Positions 43,479 through 51,936 of a stretch of DNA of 64,000 nucleotides are shown here, one piece after another. The DNA comes from UKL13-2 sp044229235 (GTDB lineage: Bacteria; Pseudomonadota; Gammaproteobacteria; Burkholderiales; Usitatibacteraceae): the NCBI GenBank assembly GCA_044229235.1, contig JBGATH010000018.1, forward strand, positions 16,081-80,080, in the 5' to 3' direction. The first letter of the stretch is position 1, and every line of letters starts with the position of its first letter. The notes under the pieces were generated by a model that saw only the letters and a list, made by a program, of their open reading frames with translations, ran no database searches and was not told where the DNA came from. The position numbers and the translations under genes are program-made.

Positions 43479-44318
43479 TCAGGTGGTTTCCATGCTGGCG
43501 CCGAGCGCGGGTCCGGGAAACGCCGCGTCCAACGCGTCTAGATCAACAGCAGAAAGCCGCAATTTTTGCGCGCGAAGAATGTCTTCGACCCCTTCGGTTC
43601 GCGACGTCTTTGGTATCGCCGTGACGCGCTGCCGGGCCAACAGCCAGGCGATCGCCACCTGCGCCGGAGTCGCATCAATTTTCCGCGCGAAGGCAACCAA
43701 TCCGGGATGGTGCGTGAGGCGTCCCTGGTCGAGCGGGGAATAGGCCATGGTGACGATGCCTGCCTGCGATTGCAGGGGCATTAGCGTAGCCTCGGGCCAG
43801 CGCTTGGCGAGGTTGAAGTAGACCTGGTTCGCGACGCAGCGGGTTCCTTCGGGAAGCGCCAGCAATTCCTGCATGTCGCTGCTATCGAAGTTGGATACAC
43901 CCCACATGCGAATCTTCCCTTCGCGCTGCAACTGGGACATTGCCGCCACCGTATCGGCCAGCGGATGCTCGCCGCGCCAGTGCAGCAGATACAAATCAAT
44001 CATCGACGTGCCGAGGCGCTTGAGGCTGCGCTCGCATGCGGCGATGGTGCCGCGTCGTGAAGCATTCCACGGGTAGACCTTTGAGACAAGAAACACAGAA
44101 TCCCGTGTCCCTCGAATGGCGGCGCCGACCACTTCCTCCGCGCCACCGTCGCCATACATTTCGGCGGTATCGATCAGCGTCAAACCCCGGGCGAGGCCAT
44201 GGCGCAGCGTGGCGATTTCCTGCTTTCGATTGGTCGCAGATTCGCCCATGCGCCAGGTACCGAGCCCAAGTGCGGGCATGACGGCACCGGTGTTGAGGGT
44301 GATGTGTGGAATGCTCAT
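43479..44318 (-). CDS. Aldo/keto reductase
   Basis: A 279-residue NADPH-dependent oxidoreductase with the complete AKR tetrad: Asp50 and Tyr55 (IDTAEMYGDGG), Lys80 (LVSKVYPWNAS) and His113 (LLHWRGEHP). The cofactor-binding IPKTSR lies near the C-terminus. The frame opens at 44330, but the ATG at 44318 overlaps the stop of the VOC gene in an ATGA arrangement and gives the usual N-terminus (MSIPHITLNTGAVMPALGLG). The substrate is unknown; AKRs often reduce toxic aldehydes such as methylglyoxal. Confidence 0.88.
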   Translation of the reverse strand: MSIPHITLNTGAVMPALGLGTWRMGESATNRKQEIATLRHGLARGLTLIDTAEMYGDGGAEEVVGAAIRGTRDSVFLVSKVYPWNASRRGTIAACERSLKRLGTSMIDLYLLHWRGEHPLADTVAAMSQLQREGKIRMWGVSNFDSSDMQELLALPEGTRCVANQVYFNLAKRWPEATLMPLQSQAGIVTMAYSPLDQGRLTHHPGLVAFARKIDATPAQVAIAWLLARQRVTAIPKTSRTEGVEDILRAQKLRLSAVDLDALDAAFPGPALGASMETT

Positions 44319-44767
44319 GCCGCCGCGCACCGCGCTTCCGCCGGCAGGTAATTGGCGACCTCCACCAGATTCATGTCGGGGTCACGAAAATAGACAGACT
44401 CGATCCGGCCAGTCGCACCGGTTCGGAATACCGGGCCAAGGATCACCTCGATGTGCTCATTTGCCAGATGGGCACGAACTTCGGCCAGCGGCGCCGATGT
44501 GATGAGGCAGAAATCCGCCGAACCCGGCGTTGGTTTCAGCACGTTCGGGTCCGGAACCGCATCGGCTGCATGCAGGTTGATTTTTTGCTCGCCGAAAGCC
44601 AGCGCGACCCGTCGCGTGCCCATCGACTCGAATTGCACGACCTTCATGCCGAGGACCCGCGAATAGAAATCGCAGGTGGCTTCGATGCTGGCGACGGTCA
44701 GCACAAAATGATCGATGCGATCGCATGCGATCGGACTGGTGCCGGCTGGCTGGATCTGCATGAGCAA
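44315..44767 (-). CDS. VOC (glyoxalase/bleomycin-resistance-like) family protein
   Basis: A 150-residue protein with one vicinal-oxygen-chelate domain made of two beta-alpha-beta3 modules: DRIDHFVLTVASIEATCDFY followed by SRVLGMKVVQFES, and SVYFRDPDMNLVEVANYL at the end. Candidate metal ligands are His19 or so in the first module and the final Glu in VEVAN. The protein may be a metal-dependent lyase or dioxygenase, but the reaction is unknown. It overlaps the aldo/keto reductase gene by 4 bp; the pair could detoxify reactive carbonyls. It is divergent from the aminotransferase. Confidence 0.82.
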   Translation of the reverse strand: MLMQIQPAGTSPIACDRIDHFVLTVASIEATCDFYSRVLGMKVVQFESMGTRRVALAFGEQKINLHAADAVPDPNVLKPTPGSADFCLITSAPLAEVRAHLANEHIEVILGPVFRTGATGRIESVYFRDPDMNLVEVANYLPAEARCAAA

Positions 44768-44792
44768 GGGTCTCCGCTGCTATGATCGAACC

Positions 44793-45944
44793 ATGAAAAT
44801 ACCAGATTCAAAACTGCCCAACATCGGCACGACGATCTTTACTACCATGTCCGCGCTGGCGCAGGAACTGGGCGCCGTAAACCTCGGCCAGGGCTTCCCC
44901 GATTTTGCGTGTGATCCGCGCCTGCTCGACATGATGAACGAGGCGATGCGTGCCGGCTGCAACCAGTACCCGCCGATGACCGGCGTGCCCGAGCTGCGCG
45001 AAGCAATCTCGGCGAAGGTGGCGGCGCTCTACGACAAGCACTACGATCCGACCACGGAAGTGACTGTGACGGCGGGCGCGACGCAGGCAATTCAGACCGC
45101 GCTCACCGCGATTGTGCGACCGGGCGACGAAGTGATCATTTTTGAGCCGGTTTACGACAGCTATGACCCGGTCATTCGCTTGAATGGCGGCATACCGATT
45201 TACGCCACGCTGCGGTTTCCTGACTTTCGCCCGGATTGGGATGCAGTCAGAGCGCTCATCACGCCGCGCACCCGGGCCATCATGATCAACACGCCGCACA
45301 ACCCGACGGCGACCACCTGGTGCCGGGAGGACCTGCAGGCGCTGTCGGACCTGCTGCGTGATACCGACATCATGGTCATCAGCGACGAAGTCTACGAGCA
45401 CATGGTTTTCGACGGCCACGCGCATTTGAGCGCGGCGTCGTTCCCCGGGCTGGCGGAACGTGCATTCGTTGTTTCATCGTTTGGCAAGACCTATCACGTC
45501 ACCGGCTGGAAGATCGCCTATTGCCTTGCGCCGAAAGCGCTCAGCGCCGAATTTCGCAAGGCGCATCAGTTCATTGTGTTCACTGTCCACACACCATCGC
45601 AACACGCCATCGCCCGATACATGCAGCTGGGGACGCACAATCAACTGTCGGCTTTCTACCAGGCCAAGCGTGACTTCTTTCTGGCACGCGCCTCCGGATC
45701 GCGTCTGAAATGGCAGGCAAGCCGCGGCACCTATTTCGTGCTCGCGGGCTACGGGCAACTGCCGGAGTTTGCAGGCATGGCGGAAGCGGAGTTTGCCCTC
45801 ATGCTTGCGCGAAAGATTGGCGTGGTCTGCATTCCGGTGTCGGCGTTCTATCACGATGCCGTCGAGCAGCAGACGGTGCGTTTCTGCTTTGCGAAGCGGG
45901 AAGAAACTCTGGCGATTGCCGCTTATCGCCTTGCGACACTGTAG
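44793..45944 (+). CDS. Methionine aminotransferase-like PLP enzyme (YbdL type)
   Basis: A 383-residue fold-type I aminotransferase. The start KLPNIGTTIFTTMSALAQ and NLGQGFPDF are characteristic of the methionine/kynurenine/glutamine transaminase group. TAGATQAIQTAL binds the cofactor phosphate, NTPHNPTATTW and ISDEVYEHMVFDG contact the ring, and Lys232 (SSFGKTYHVTGWKIAYC) forms the Schiff base. It probably transaminates methionine or its keto acid in salvage. The ATG at 44793 is the family start; a longer frame from 44715 overlaps the divergent VOC gene. Confidence 0.88.
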   Translation: MKIPDSKLPNIGTTIFTTMSALAQELGAVNLGQGFPDFACDPRLLDMMNEAMRAGCNQYPPMTGVPELREAISAKVAALYDKHYDPTTEVTVTAGATQAIQTALTAIVRPGDEVIIFEPVYDSYDPVIRLNGGIPIYATLRFPDFRPDWDAVRALITPRTRAIMINTPHNPTATTWCREDLQALSDLLRDTDIMVISDEVYEHMVFDGHAHLSAASFPGLAERAFVVSSFGKTYHVTGWKIAYCLAPKALSAEFRKAHQFIVFTVHTPSQHAIARYMQLGTHNQLSAFYQAKRDFFLARASGSRLKWQASRGTYFVLAGYGQLPEFAGMAEAEFALMLARKIGVVCIPVSAFYHDAVEQQTVRFCFAKREETLAIAAYRLATL

Positions 45945-45958
45945 TAAAGATCAAGCAC

Positions 45959-46016
45959 CGGCGCGGCTTCCAGGGCAAAAAGCAGCGGAAAGGCGCGCCA
46001 GTGCTTGAGTTTTGCA
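45959..46016 (+). repeat. Dispersed hairpin repeat, copy 3
   Basis: GGCGCGGCTTCC pairs with GGAAAGGCGCGCC around a GGGCAAAAAGCAGC-type loop, followed by the tail AGTGCTTGAGTTTTGCA. It fills the 72-bp gap between the convergent aminotransferase and xerD genes and touches the xerD stop, so it could also act as a terminator-like structure. Confidence 0.8.
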
Positions 46017-46919
46017 CTAAGCGCGCGGGTGGTGCCTTGCGTGCAACTGCTTCAGACGCTCCCGGGCCACATGGGTATAGATCTGCGTGGTGGTAATGTC
46101 TGCGTGGCCCAGCAGCAGTTGCACAACGCGCAGGTCGGCACCGTGATTGATGAGATGGGTGGCAAAGGCGTGCCGCAGGGTGTGGGGCGACAGCGATGAG
46201 CGGATGCCCGCCTTTATGGCGTAACGCTTGATCATTACCCAGAACATCTGCCGCGACATCGCGCTGCCACGGCCGGTCACGAACAGGTCGTCCGATTTGC
46301 GTGCCCCCAGCAGTTCGGTGCGCGGTCCATTGAGATAGCCTTGCACCGCGTCGATCGCCGATTCGCCCAATGGCACCAAGCGCTCCTTGGATCCTTTGCC
46401 CATGACGCGCACCACGCCCATGTCGAGGCTCAACTGCGCAACCTTGAGCGTGACCAACTCGGTCACGCGCAGGCCCGACGCATACAGAGTTTCCAGCATG
46501 GCGCGGTCGCGCAGGCCGAGGGGAGTCGTGCGATCGGGCGCATTCAGCAACGCATCGACGTCGGCCTCGGACAGCGACTTCGGCAGGCCGCGCGTGAGCT
46601 TGGGCGATTCGAGGTTGCGGCTCGGGTCTTCGCTGACCAAGCGCTCGCGCAACAGGAACTGGTAGAAACGCTTCAGCGCCGAGGTCAGGCGCGCCGTCGA
46701 GCGTGGACTGGCATGCTTGACCTCGACGCGATGCGCGAGAAACGCCTGCAAATCCGCGCTGCCGGCAATGTCCAGCGGGCTGCGCTTGGTCAGCCTCAAC
46801 CAGGTGTCCAGCTGGGCGATGTCGCGCCGGTAGCTGTCGATGCTGTTCTTTGCGAGCCCGTCGGAGAGCCACAGGCTGTCGGCGAATTGGTCGATCAACG
46901 GATCGGCGACTGCGGGCAT
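46017..46919 (-). CDS. xerD: Site-specific tyrosine recombinase XerD
   Basis: Acts with XerC at the dif site to resolve chromosome dimers under FtsK control. The 300-residue protein has an N-terminal SAM-like core-binding domain (about 8-95) and a catalytic domain with all active residues: Arg151 (ASGLRVTEL), Lys176 (GKGSKER), His246 and Arg249 (SPHTLRHAFATHL), His272 (LLGHADITTTQIY) and nucleophile Tyr281. The C-terminal tail LKQLHARHHPRA matches XerD. It lies 3 bp after ogt. XerC and dif are not seen here. Confidence 0.95.
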   Translation of the reverse strand: MPAVADPLIDQFADSLWLSDGLAKNSIDSYRRDIAQLDTWLRLTKRSPLDIAGSADLQAFLAHRVEVKHASPRSTARLTSALKRFYQFLLRERLVSEDPSRNLESPKLTRGLPKSLSEADVDALLNAPDRTTPLGLRDRAMLETLYASGLRVTELVTLKVAQLSLDMGVVRVMGKGSKERLVPLGESAIDAVQGYLNGPRTELLGARKSDDLFVTGRGSAMSRQMFWVMIKRYAIKAGIRSSLSPHTLRHAFATHLINHGADLRVVQLLLGHADITTTQIYTHVARERLKQLHARHHPRA

Positions 46920-46922
46920 CGT

Positions 46923-47417
46923 CTACAGCAGCAAAGCACCTTCGTGCTTCAGCAGCCATTGCTTGATGAAAAGGGGGTTCTCGAGCTTGCCGCCCATGAA
47001 TCCGCCGAGTCCGCCATTGGCAGCGACGATACGGTGGCAAGGCACGATTACCGGGATGGGGTTCTGCCCACAGGCGGTGCCCACGGCGCGCGCGGATGAG
47101 TCCACGCGGTCGGCCAGTTCACCGTAGGTCATGGTGCTGCCGGCAGGGATGCGGCGCATGGTCTGCCAAACATCGACCTGGTGCTTGGTGCCGGAAAGCT
47201 TGAGCGGCAGATCGAATTCGAATTGCGGATTGTCCAGATAGGCCATCAGTTGCACACAGACCAGGTGCGCGATCGAGTTGGGTCGCGGTGCCTTGGCGGG
47301 CACGGAGGGGGGGAGAAAATGCACAGCTACCAGGTGCTTGTCATCGGTGACGATGCCAAGCGTGGCGAACGGCGTTCTGACGCAGGCATCGAAGACGTGA
47401 CGATCACTGCTGCTCAC
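46923..47417 (-). CDS. ogt: Methylated-DNA--protein-cysteine S-methyltransferase
   Basis: A suicidal repair protein that takes a methyl group from O6-methylguanine onto its own cysteine. The frame is open to 47642, but the upstream part has no protein character. The GTG at 47417 overlaps the previous gene's stop (GTGA), giving 164 residues. The active site is PCHRI with Cys127, preceded by TYGELADRV and the recognition helix RAVGTACGQNP, and followed by GGLGGFMGG. It lies in the order yeiH-dapA-like-ogt-xerD, with overlaps or very short gaps throughout. Confidence 0.93.
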   Translation of the reverse strand: MSSSDRHVFDACVRTPFATLGIVTDDKHLVAVHFLPPSVPAKAPRPNSIAHLVCVQLMAYLDNPQFEFDLPLKLSGTKHQVDVWQTMRRIPAGSTMTYGELADRVDSSARAVGTACGQNPIPVIVPCHRIVAANGGLGGFMGGKLENPLFIKQWLLKHEGALLL

Positions 47418-48331
47418 AGTTGCAGGGCTTGCCGGATATCGGCGCCGGGCAGTGCGCGCGCAATGAGTGCGCTGATTTCGCCCGCTGTGGCCGGGGTAAT
47501 GGTGGCGCCGGGATGGCGCACGCGGTTGCTGGCGATCAGGCCGCGCTGACGCAGGATTTCCTTGCGATTGGCGAGTCCGGGTTGCTGCTCGAAGACAATG
47601 AGTGCAGCGAAACGCTGCCAAATTGCATGTACCCGATCCCAATCCTGATCACGGGCAGCCTGTACCAGCGCGACCAGCACTTCGGGAAAGGCGAAGCCGG
47701 TGTTGAAGCCATCCGAACCGGCTGCAAGGTCGAACGGGGCATATAGCGCGCCGAGTCCGCTCAGAAGAGGCAATGGCCGGGGCAGCGCGGCTTTGAGCGC
47801 GCGAATCTTTGGTGCCGTCGGCACGGCTTCGGCCTTGATGCAGGCGATGGCCGCGACTTCCTTCACGATGCGCGCAATCAACGGCACCGGCATATGCACT
47901 TCGGTCGAGGCCGGGTGGTCCTGCAACACGATTGGCAAGCTGGTGCACTGGCTGACGCGCGTGTAGTACTCGACGATGCGATCATCGCTGGGCACGGCTT
48001 CCTTGGCCGGCGCCACCATCACCGCGTCTGCACCGAGCTCCTCGGCCATGCGCGACAGGTAGCCAGCGGCCGCGCTGCCGGCGTGACTGGTGCCGACGAT
48101 GACCGGCATCCGTTTCGCCGCCGCTGCAACTGCCGTGCGCACCAGTGTCTCGCGCTCATGGTCGTTGAGGCGGTTGGATTCGCCCAGCACACCCAGCACA
48201 GTGATGCCGTCCACACCCAGGCGCGCCGTGAAATCGATCATGCGGGCCCACGAATCCAGGTCGAGGCTTTCATCGTCGTGAAACGGCGTGGCGAGTATCG
48301 GGATGACGCCGGCGAAAGCGGGTGAGGTCAT
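47414..48331 (-). CDS. DapA/NanA-superfamily aldolase-like protein
   Basis: A 305-residue TIM-barrel protein of the dihydrodipicolinate synthase / N-acetylneuraminate lyase superfamily. The Schiff-base lysine is Lys166 (IACIKAEAV), and GVLGESNRLNDHE corresponds to the substrate-carboxylate loop. Where DapA has the catalytic Tyr in a YNxP motif, this protein reads LQDHPAS (about 137-142), so it is probably not a true DapA and may act on another 2-keto acid. The ATG at 48331 overlaps the yeiH stop by 4 bp and the gene overlaps ogt by 4 bp. The substrate is unknown. Confidence 0.85.
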   Translation of the reverse strand: MTSPAFAGVIPILATPFHDDESLDLDSWARMIDFTARLGVDGITVLGVLGESNRLNDHERETLVRTAVAAAAKRMPVIVGTSHAGSAAAGYLSRMAEELGADAVMVAPAKEAVPSDDRIVEYYTRVSQCTSLPIVLQDHPASTEVHMPVPLIARIVKEVAAIACIKAEAVPTAPKIRALKAALPRPLPLLSGLGALYAPFDLAAGSDGFNTGFAFPEVLVALVQAARDQDWDRVHAIWQRFAALIVFEQQPGLANRKEILRQRGLIASNRVRHPGATITPATAGEISALIARALPGADIRQALQL

Positions 48332-49332
48332 GCGGGCAGCCATTTCATGATCGCAATGATAAACCCGGCCAGAAACAACGTTTCGGCGACCATCAGCATG
48401 ACCGGCCGGATGCCGAGCACGGTGAGTTCCTTCAGCGAGGTGCGCATGCCGATGGCGGAAATGGCCACCACCAGCGTAAACCGGGAAAACTCGCCGGCGA
48501 AATTCAAGGCGGCAACCGGCAGGGCAATGAAGCTGTTGACCGCGACGAGAATGCCAAATGCAACCGCGAACCACGGCAGCAATGGCGGCCGCTGCGCAGT
48601 ACTGCCAGCCCCGGCGGCGGTGGCATGGGCGGCGCGAAAGAACAGCGACAACACCAGAATCACCGGCAGCAGCAAGGCCACGCGCAGCAGCTTGACGACC
48701 GTGGCGGTGTCACCGGCACCCTTGCCCACGCTATAGCCGGCGCCAACCACTTGTGCAACATCATGAATGGTGCCGCCGAGGAAGATGCCGGCCTGGTGTG
48801 AATCGAAGCCGAGCGCCGCGCTCAGCAGCGGGTAGATGATCATCGCGATAGTCGACAATGCCGTCACGCCGATGACGGTAAAACTGGTATCGCGCTCATG
48901 ATGTTCGCCACGCGGCAGCACGGCGGCGATCGCCAGCGCGGCCGAGGCACCGCAAATCGCGACCGCGCCGCCGGTGAGGATGCCGAACCGCGTCGGCGCG
49001 TGCGTGAAGCGCACGAACACCCAGCCAAAGACGATGGTGAGGATCACGGCAACCACCACCATCACACCCGTGCCGACGCCGAGCGAGGCGATCTGGTGAA
49101 AGGTGATGCGCAGACCAAGCAGGGCCACGCCAATGCGCAGAACCGTGGATGCGGCGAACTGGATGCCGGCGACGCATTTTCCTTCCTGGCCCAGGAAGTT
49201 CATCGCCATGCCGAGCAACAGTGCGAACAACATCGCCGATGCGCCGTAGTGCTGTGACAGAAACAGCGCGGCGATGGCAACCACCACCGCACAGGTCAGG
49301 CCGGGAAGTTTGGTGCGCAGGTCGAATGTCAT
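48328..49332 (-). CDS. YeiH-family putative sulfate exporter (UPF0324)
   Basis: A 334-residue membrane protein with about ten hydrophobic helices. Family landmarks are LALLLGMAMNFLG-like helix 2, GIQFAASTVLRIGVALLGLR, the GAVAICGASAALAIAAVLP segment, and GIFLGGTIHDVAQVVGAGYS. The YeiH family is annotated as putative sulfate exporters, though the substrate is weakly established. The ATG at 49332 (MTFDLRTKLPG) was chosen; the frame is open to 49680 through the repeat copy at 49351, which is not coding. It begins the yeiH-dapA-like-ogt-xerD operon and is divergent from the AEC transporter. Confidence 0.88.
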   Translation of the reverse strand: MTFDLRTKLPGLTCAVVVAIAALFLSQHYGASAMLFALLLGMAMNFLGQEGKCVAGIQFAASTVLRIGVALLGLRITFHQIASLGVGTGVMVVVAVILTIVFGWVFVRFTHAPTRFGILTGGAVAICGASAALAIAAVLPRGEHHERDTSFTVIGVTALSTIAMIIYPLLSAALGFDSHQAGIFLGGTIHDVAQVVGAGYSVGKGAGDTATVVKLLRVALLLPVILVLSLFFRAAHATAAGAGSTAQRPPLLPWFAVAFGILVAVNSFIALPVAALNFAGEFSRFTLVVAISAIGMRTSLKELTVLGIRPVMLMVAETLFLAGFIIAIMKWLPA

Positions 49333-49350
49333 CGGTGAAACTCGAGCATT

Positions 49351-49406
49351 GGCGAGGGTCCCAGGCCGAAAATGCTTGGGAAAGCGCGTCAATGCTGGGT
49401 TTGGCT
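49351..49406 (+). repeat. Dispersed hairpin repeat, copy 4
   Basis: The most diverged copy: TCCCAGG / CTTGGGA stem around a CCGAAAATG loop, outer arms GGCGAGG and AAGCGCG, then the conserved tail TCAATGCTGGGTTTGGC. It lies in the divergent region between yeiH (start 49332) and the AEC transporter (start 49568). Confidence 0.72.
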
Positions 49407-49567
49407 TGTCGGGCTCGGGTTGGTTGGGCGTGGCGTGACTGGCGGCGTACCAGTCATTCGCTTGAAGCGGCGGGACTTGATTGGGACGCAGGCATTTTAC
49501 ATGGCAAGTCGGCGAACCCGGCTGGTGCGGGTGCATCGCGCGTCCCCGACACCCGTACAATCTGCTG

Positions 49568-50470
49568 ATGAACACCGCCTTGCTGCTGATTCCCGATTTC
49601 GCGCTGATTCTGTTCGGCTTTGTCCTCAACCGCATGACCAACTGGGGTCGCGAGTTCTGGGGTGGCCTGGAAAAGCTCATCTATTTCGTGCTGTTTCCGG
49701 CGTTGCTGTTCTACTCAATCGCGCGCACCCGCATCGACTTTGCCGCCGCCGCGCCTGCCCTGAAGGCTGCCGTCGTGATTGTGACCGCCGGCGTCATACT
49801 GGCCTGGCTGGGGCGATATTTGTTCAAGGCGCCTGCCATGACTTTTGCATCCGGATTCCAGACCGCCTTCCGTTTCAATTCATACATCGGCCTGGCCGTG
49901 GCCGGCCGCCTGCACGGCGAGGAAGGTATTGCGGCGTTTGGCATTGTCATCAGTCTGGTGGTGCCGATGTGCAATATCGCGTCGGTCTGGGCGCTGGCGC
50001 GACATGCCGAATCGACGCTTTGGAAGGAACTGCTGCAGAACCCGCTGATCCTGGCCACGGTCGGCGGCGTACTCTACTCGGTCTCCGGGCTCCCCTTCCC
50101 GGAGGTCGCACAGATGCTGATATCGCGCATGGGAGCTGCCTCTTTGGCTTGTGGTCTGCTCTGCGTCGGCGCCGCCCTGACGCTGGCCGGCGCCGGTCGC
50201 AACGCCGCACTGATTGGTTACTTCACGGCCGTCAAGCTTATCGCCATGCCCGTGGTGGCGTTGCTGGCCGTGCACCTGCTGGGTGTGACCGGCGTCTATT
50301 TCGACATGGTCATGCTGCTGGCGGCATTGCCGACCGCGACTTCGGCCTACGTGCTGGCCGTGCGCATGGGCGGGGATGGCCCTATGGTGGCGCAAAGCGT
50401 GACGATCAGCACGCTGTGCGGCATGATTGCGTTACCGCTGTGGCTAAATGTGATGCACGCGATCCCTTGA
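49568..50470 (+). CDS. AEC-family transporter (auxin efflux carrier type)
   Basis: A 300-residue inner-membrane protein with about ten hydrophobic helices in two halves. The conserved helix pattern FRFNSYIGLAVAGRL (the asparagine-containing motif of helix 4) and the C-terminal ALPTATSAYVLAVRMGG are typical of the bile-acid/AEC transporter group, which moves organic acids, often malate or malonate. The ATG at 49568 was chosen; upstream in-frame codons are not conserved in character. It stands alone between a repeat copy and the zinc peptidase gene, so the substrate remains unknown. Confidence 0.86.
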   Translation: MNTALLLIPDFALILFGFVLNRMTNWGREFWGGLEKLIYFVLFPALLFYSIARTRIDFAAAAPALKAAVVIVTAGVILAWLGRYLFKAPAMTFASGFQTAFRFNSYIGLAVAGRLHGEEGIAAFGIVISLVVPMCNIASVWALARHAESTLWKELLQNPLILATVGGVLYSVSGLPFPEVAQMLISRMGAASLACGLLCVGAALTLAGAGRNAALIGYFTAVKLIAMPVVALLAVHLLGVTGVYFDMVMLLAALPTATSAYVLAVRMGGDGPMVAQSVTISTLCGMIALPLWLNVMHAIP

Positions 50471-50492
50471 TTGCACTGAAACCGAGGAAACC

Positions 50493-51362
50493 ATGAAGTT
50501 GGAAGACGAGCAGGAAAGCAGCAATGTCGAAGACCGGCGCGGTGGCGGCGGCATCGGTGCGGGAGGGCTTGGTGTCGGGACGGTTGTCATCGCCTTGGTC
50601 GCAAGCTATTTCCTTGGAATCGATCCTCGCACCTTGCTGGGCGTGGCTGAAACGGTGCAAAACGTGCAGCACAGCGCGCCACAGCAGGGAAAGCCGATCG
50701 ATCCGTCCCGCGATCCGGATGCGGCGCTGAAATCGGAAGTCAGCAAGGTGCTGCACAAGACCGAAGTCACCTGGGGCCAAGTGTTCCAGAACGGTGGCGG
50801 CCAGTACGTGAAGCCGCGGCTGGTACTCTACTCAGGGCAGACGGCGACAGCCTGCGGTGCCGGACAGGCTGCAATGGGACCCTTCTACTGCCCTGGAGAC
50901 CAGAAAGTCTATCTGGACATGGCCTTTTTCCGCGATATGGAGACACGCTTTCGTGCCGGCGGCGATTTTGCACGCGCCTACGTGATCGCCCATGAAATCG
51001 GCCATCATGTGCAAAAACTGGCGGGCATCTCGGACAAGACCGATGCGCTTCGGTCCCGCCTGAGCGAAAAGGAATTCAACAAGGTTTCCGTGCGGGTGGA
51101 GTTGCAGGCCGACTGCTTCGCCGGAGTCTGGGCGTTTCACGCCAATCGCGAGCGCGCATTCATCGAGCCGGGCGATGTTGAGGAGGCGCTACGCGCGGCC
51201 AATGCCATCGGCGACGATATGTTGCAAAAGCAGTCCCGCGGCGTGGTGGTGCCGGATTCGTTCACCCATGGCAGTTCCGCCCAGCGCATCCGCTGGTTCA
51301 AGACCGGGTTTGAAACCGGCAGCATGAAGGCCTGCGATACGTTTGCGGCGCGTGAATTGTAG
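50493..51362 (+). CDS. Membrane-anchored neutral zinc metallopeptidase (YpfJ family)
   Basis: A 289-residue protein. A charged, Gly-rich N-terminus (about 1-25) precedes one membrane segment (GTVVIALVASYFLGI, about 29-43), so the catalytic part should face the periplasm. The zinc site is HEIGHH with His167 and His171, and the third ligand lies in the ELQADCFAG motif downstream. Other landmarks are ACGAGQAAMGPFYCPGDQKV and, near the C-terminus, DSFTHGSSAQRIRWFKTGF. The native substrate is not known. It is convergent with rplS and shares a bidirectional terminator. Confidence 0.92.
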   Translation: MKLEDEQESSNVEDRRGGGGIGAGGLGVGTVVIALVASYFLGIDPRTLLGVAETVQNVQHSAPQQGKPIDPSRDPDAALKSEVSKVLHKTEVTWGQVFQNGGGQYVKPRLVLYSGQTATACGAGQAAMGPFYCPGDQKVYLDMAFFRDMETRFRAGGDFARAYVIAHEIGHHVQKLAGISDKTDALRSRLSEKEFNKVSVRVELQADCFAGVWAFHANRERAFIEPGDVEEALRAANAIGDDMLQKQSRGVVVPDSFTHGSSAQRIRWFKTGFETGSMKACDTFAAREL

Positions 51363-51396
51363 CCATCGACGGCAGTCTTTTCGGCGCGCAAAAGTG

Positions 51397-51425
51397 AAAA
51401 CGGCACACCGATGGTGTGCCGTTTT
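51397..51425. terminator. Bidirectional intrinsic terminator between the zinc peptidase gene and rplS
   Basis: A perfect 13-bp inverted repeat AAAACGGCACACC / GGTGTGCCGTTTT with a three-base GAT loop, flanked by A and T runs. It lies between convergent stops at 51362 and 51447. Confidence 0.92.
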
Positions 51426-51446
51426 GCGTGAACTCGAGGGAGGTGA

Positions 51447-51836
51447 TTACTCGGATTTTTCTGCCTTGGCCTGATGGGAGACGTAGTCGAGTTTTTCCTT
51501 GATGCGTGCAGACTTGCCGGAACGGTCGCGCAGGTAATACAGCTTGGCGCGACGCACATCACCCTTGCGCTTGACTTCGATCGAGGCGATGGTCGGCGCA
51601 TAGGTCTGGAAGGTGCGCTCGACGCCTTCGCCCGACGAAATCTTGCGAACAATGAACGACGAGTTAAGACCGCGATTGCGCTTGGCGATGACCACACCTT
51701 CGTAGGCCTGGATACGCTTGCGCTCACCTTCGATCACATTGACATTGACGATCACGGTGTCGCCCGGGGAGAAGTCCGGGATCTTTTTGCCCAGTCGGGC
51801 AATTTCTTCTTTTTCCAGCGTTTGAATCAGGTTCAT
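51447..51836 (-). CDS. rplS: 50S ribosomal protein bL19
   Basis: A 129-residue ribosomal protein located at the subunit interface. Family pattern: MNLIQTLEKEEIARLGKKIP, FSPGDTVIVNVNVIEGERKR, IQAYEGVVIAKRNRGLNSSF, RKISSGEGVERTFQTYAP and the tail RAKLYYLRDRSGKSARIKEK. It is the last gene of the rpsP-rimM-trmD-rplS operon, 100 bp after trmD, and ends at a strong terminator. Confidence 0.97.
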   Translation of the reverse strand: MNLIQTLEKEEIARLGKKIPDFSPGDTVIVNVNVIEGERKRIQAYEGVVIAKRNRGLNSSFIVRKISSGEGVERTFQTYAPTIASIEVKRKGDVRRAKLYYLRDRSGKSARIKEKLDYVSHQAKAEKSE

Positions 51837-51936
51837 CTCGTTTCCTTTCGTGTTGTCGGCTGAAGCTGCGCTTCACGCCTGTCGCACAGGGCAACCGCTG
51901 TCGGTTGATGTGCGCGTTTGGTTATCACTACCTACT

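Noticed and set aside
46017..46919. Tyrosine recombinase considered as a phage or island integrase
   Set aside because: The sequence, length and C-terminus are those of housekeeping XerD, and neighbours are chromosomal genes.
46923..47642. Longer 239-residue version of Ogt
   Set aside because: The extra 75 residues overlap the DapA-like gene and have frame-shadow composition; a GTG overlapping the upstream stop is a better start.
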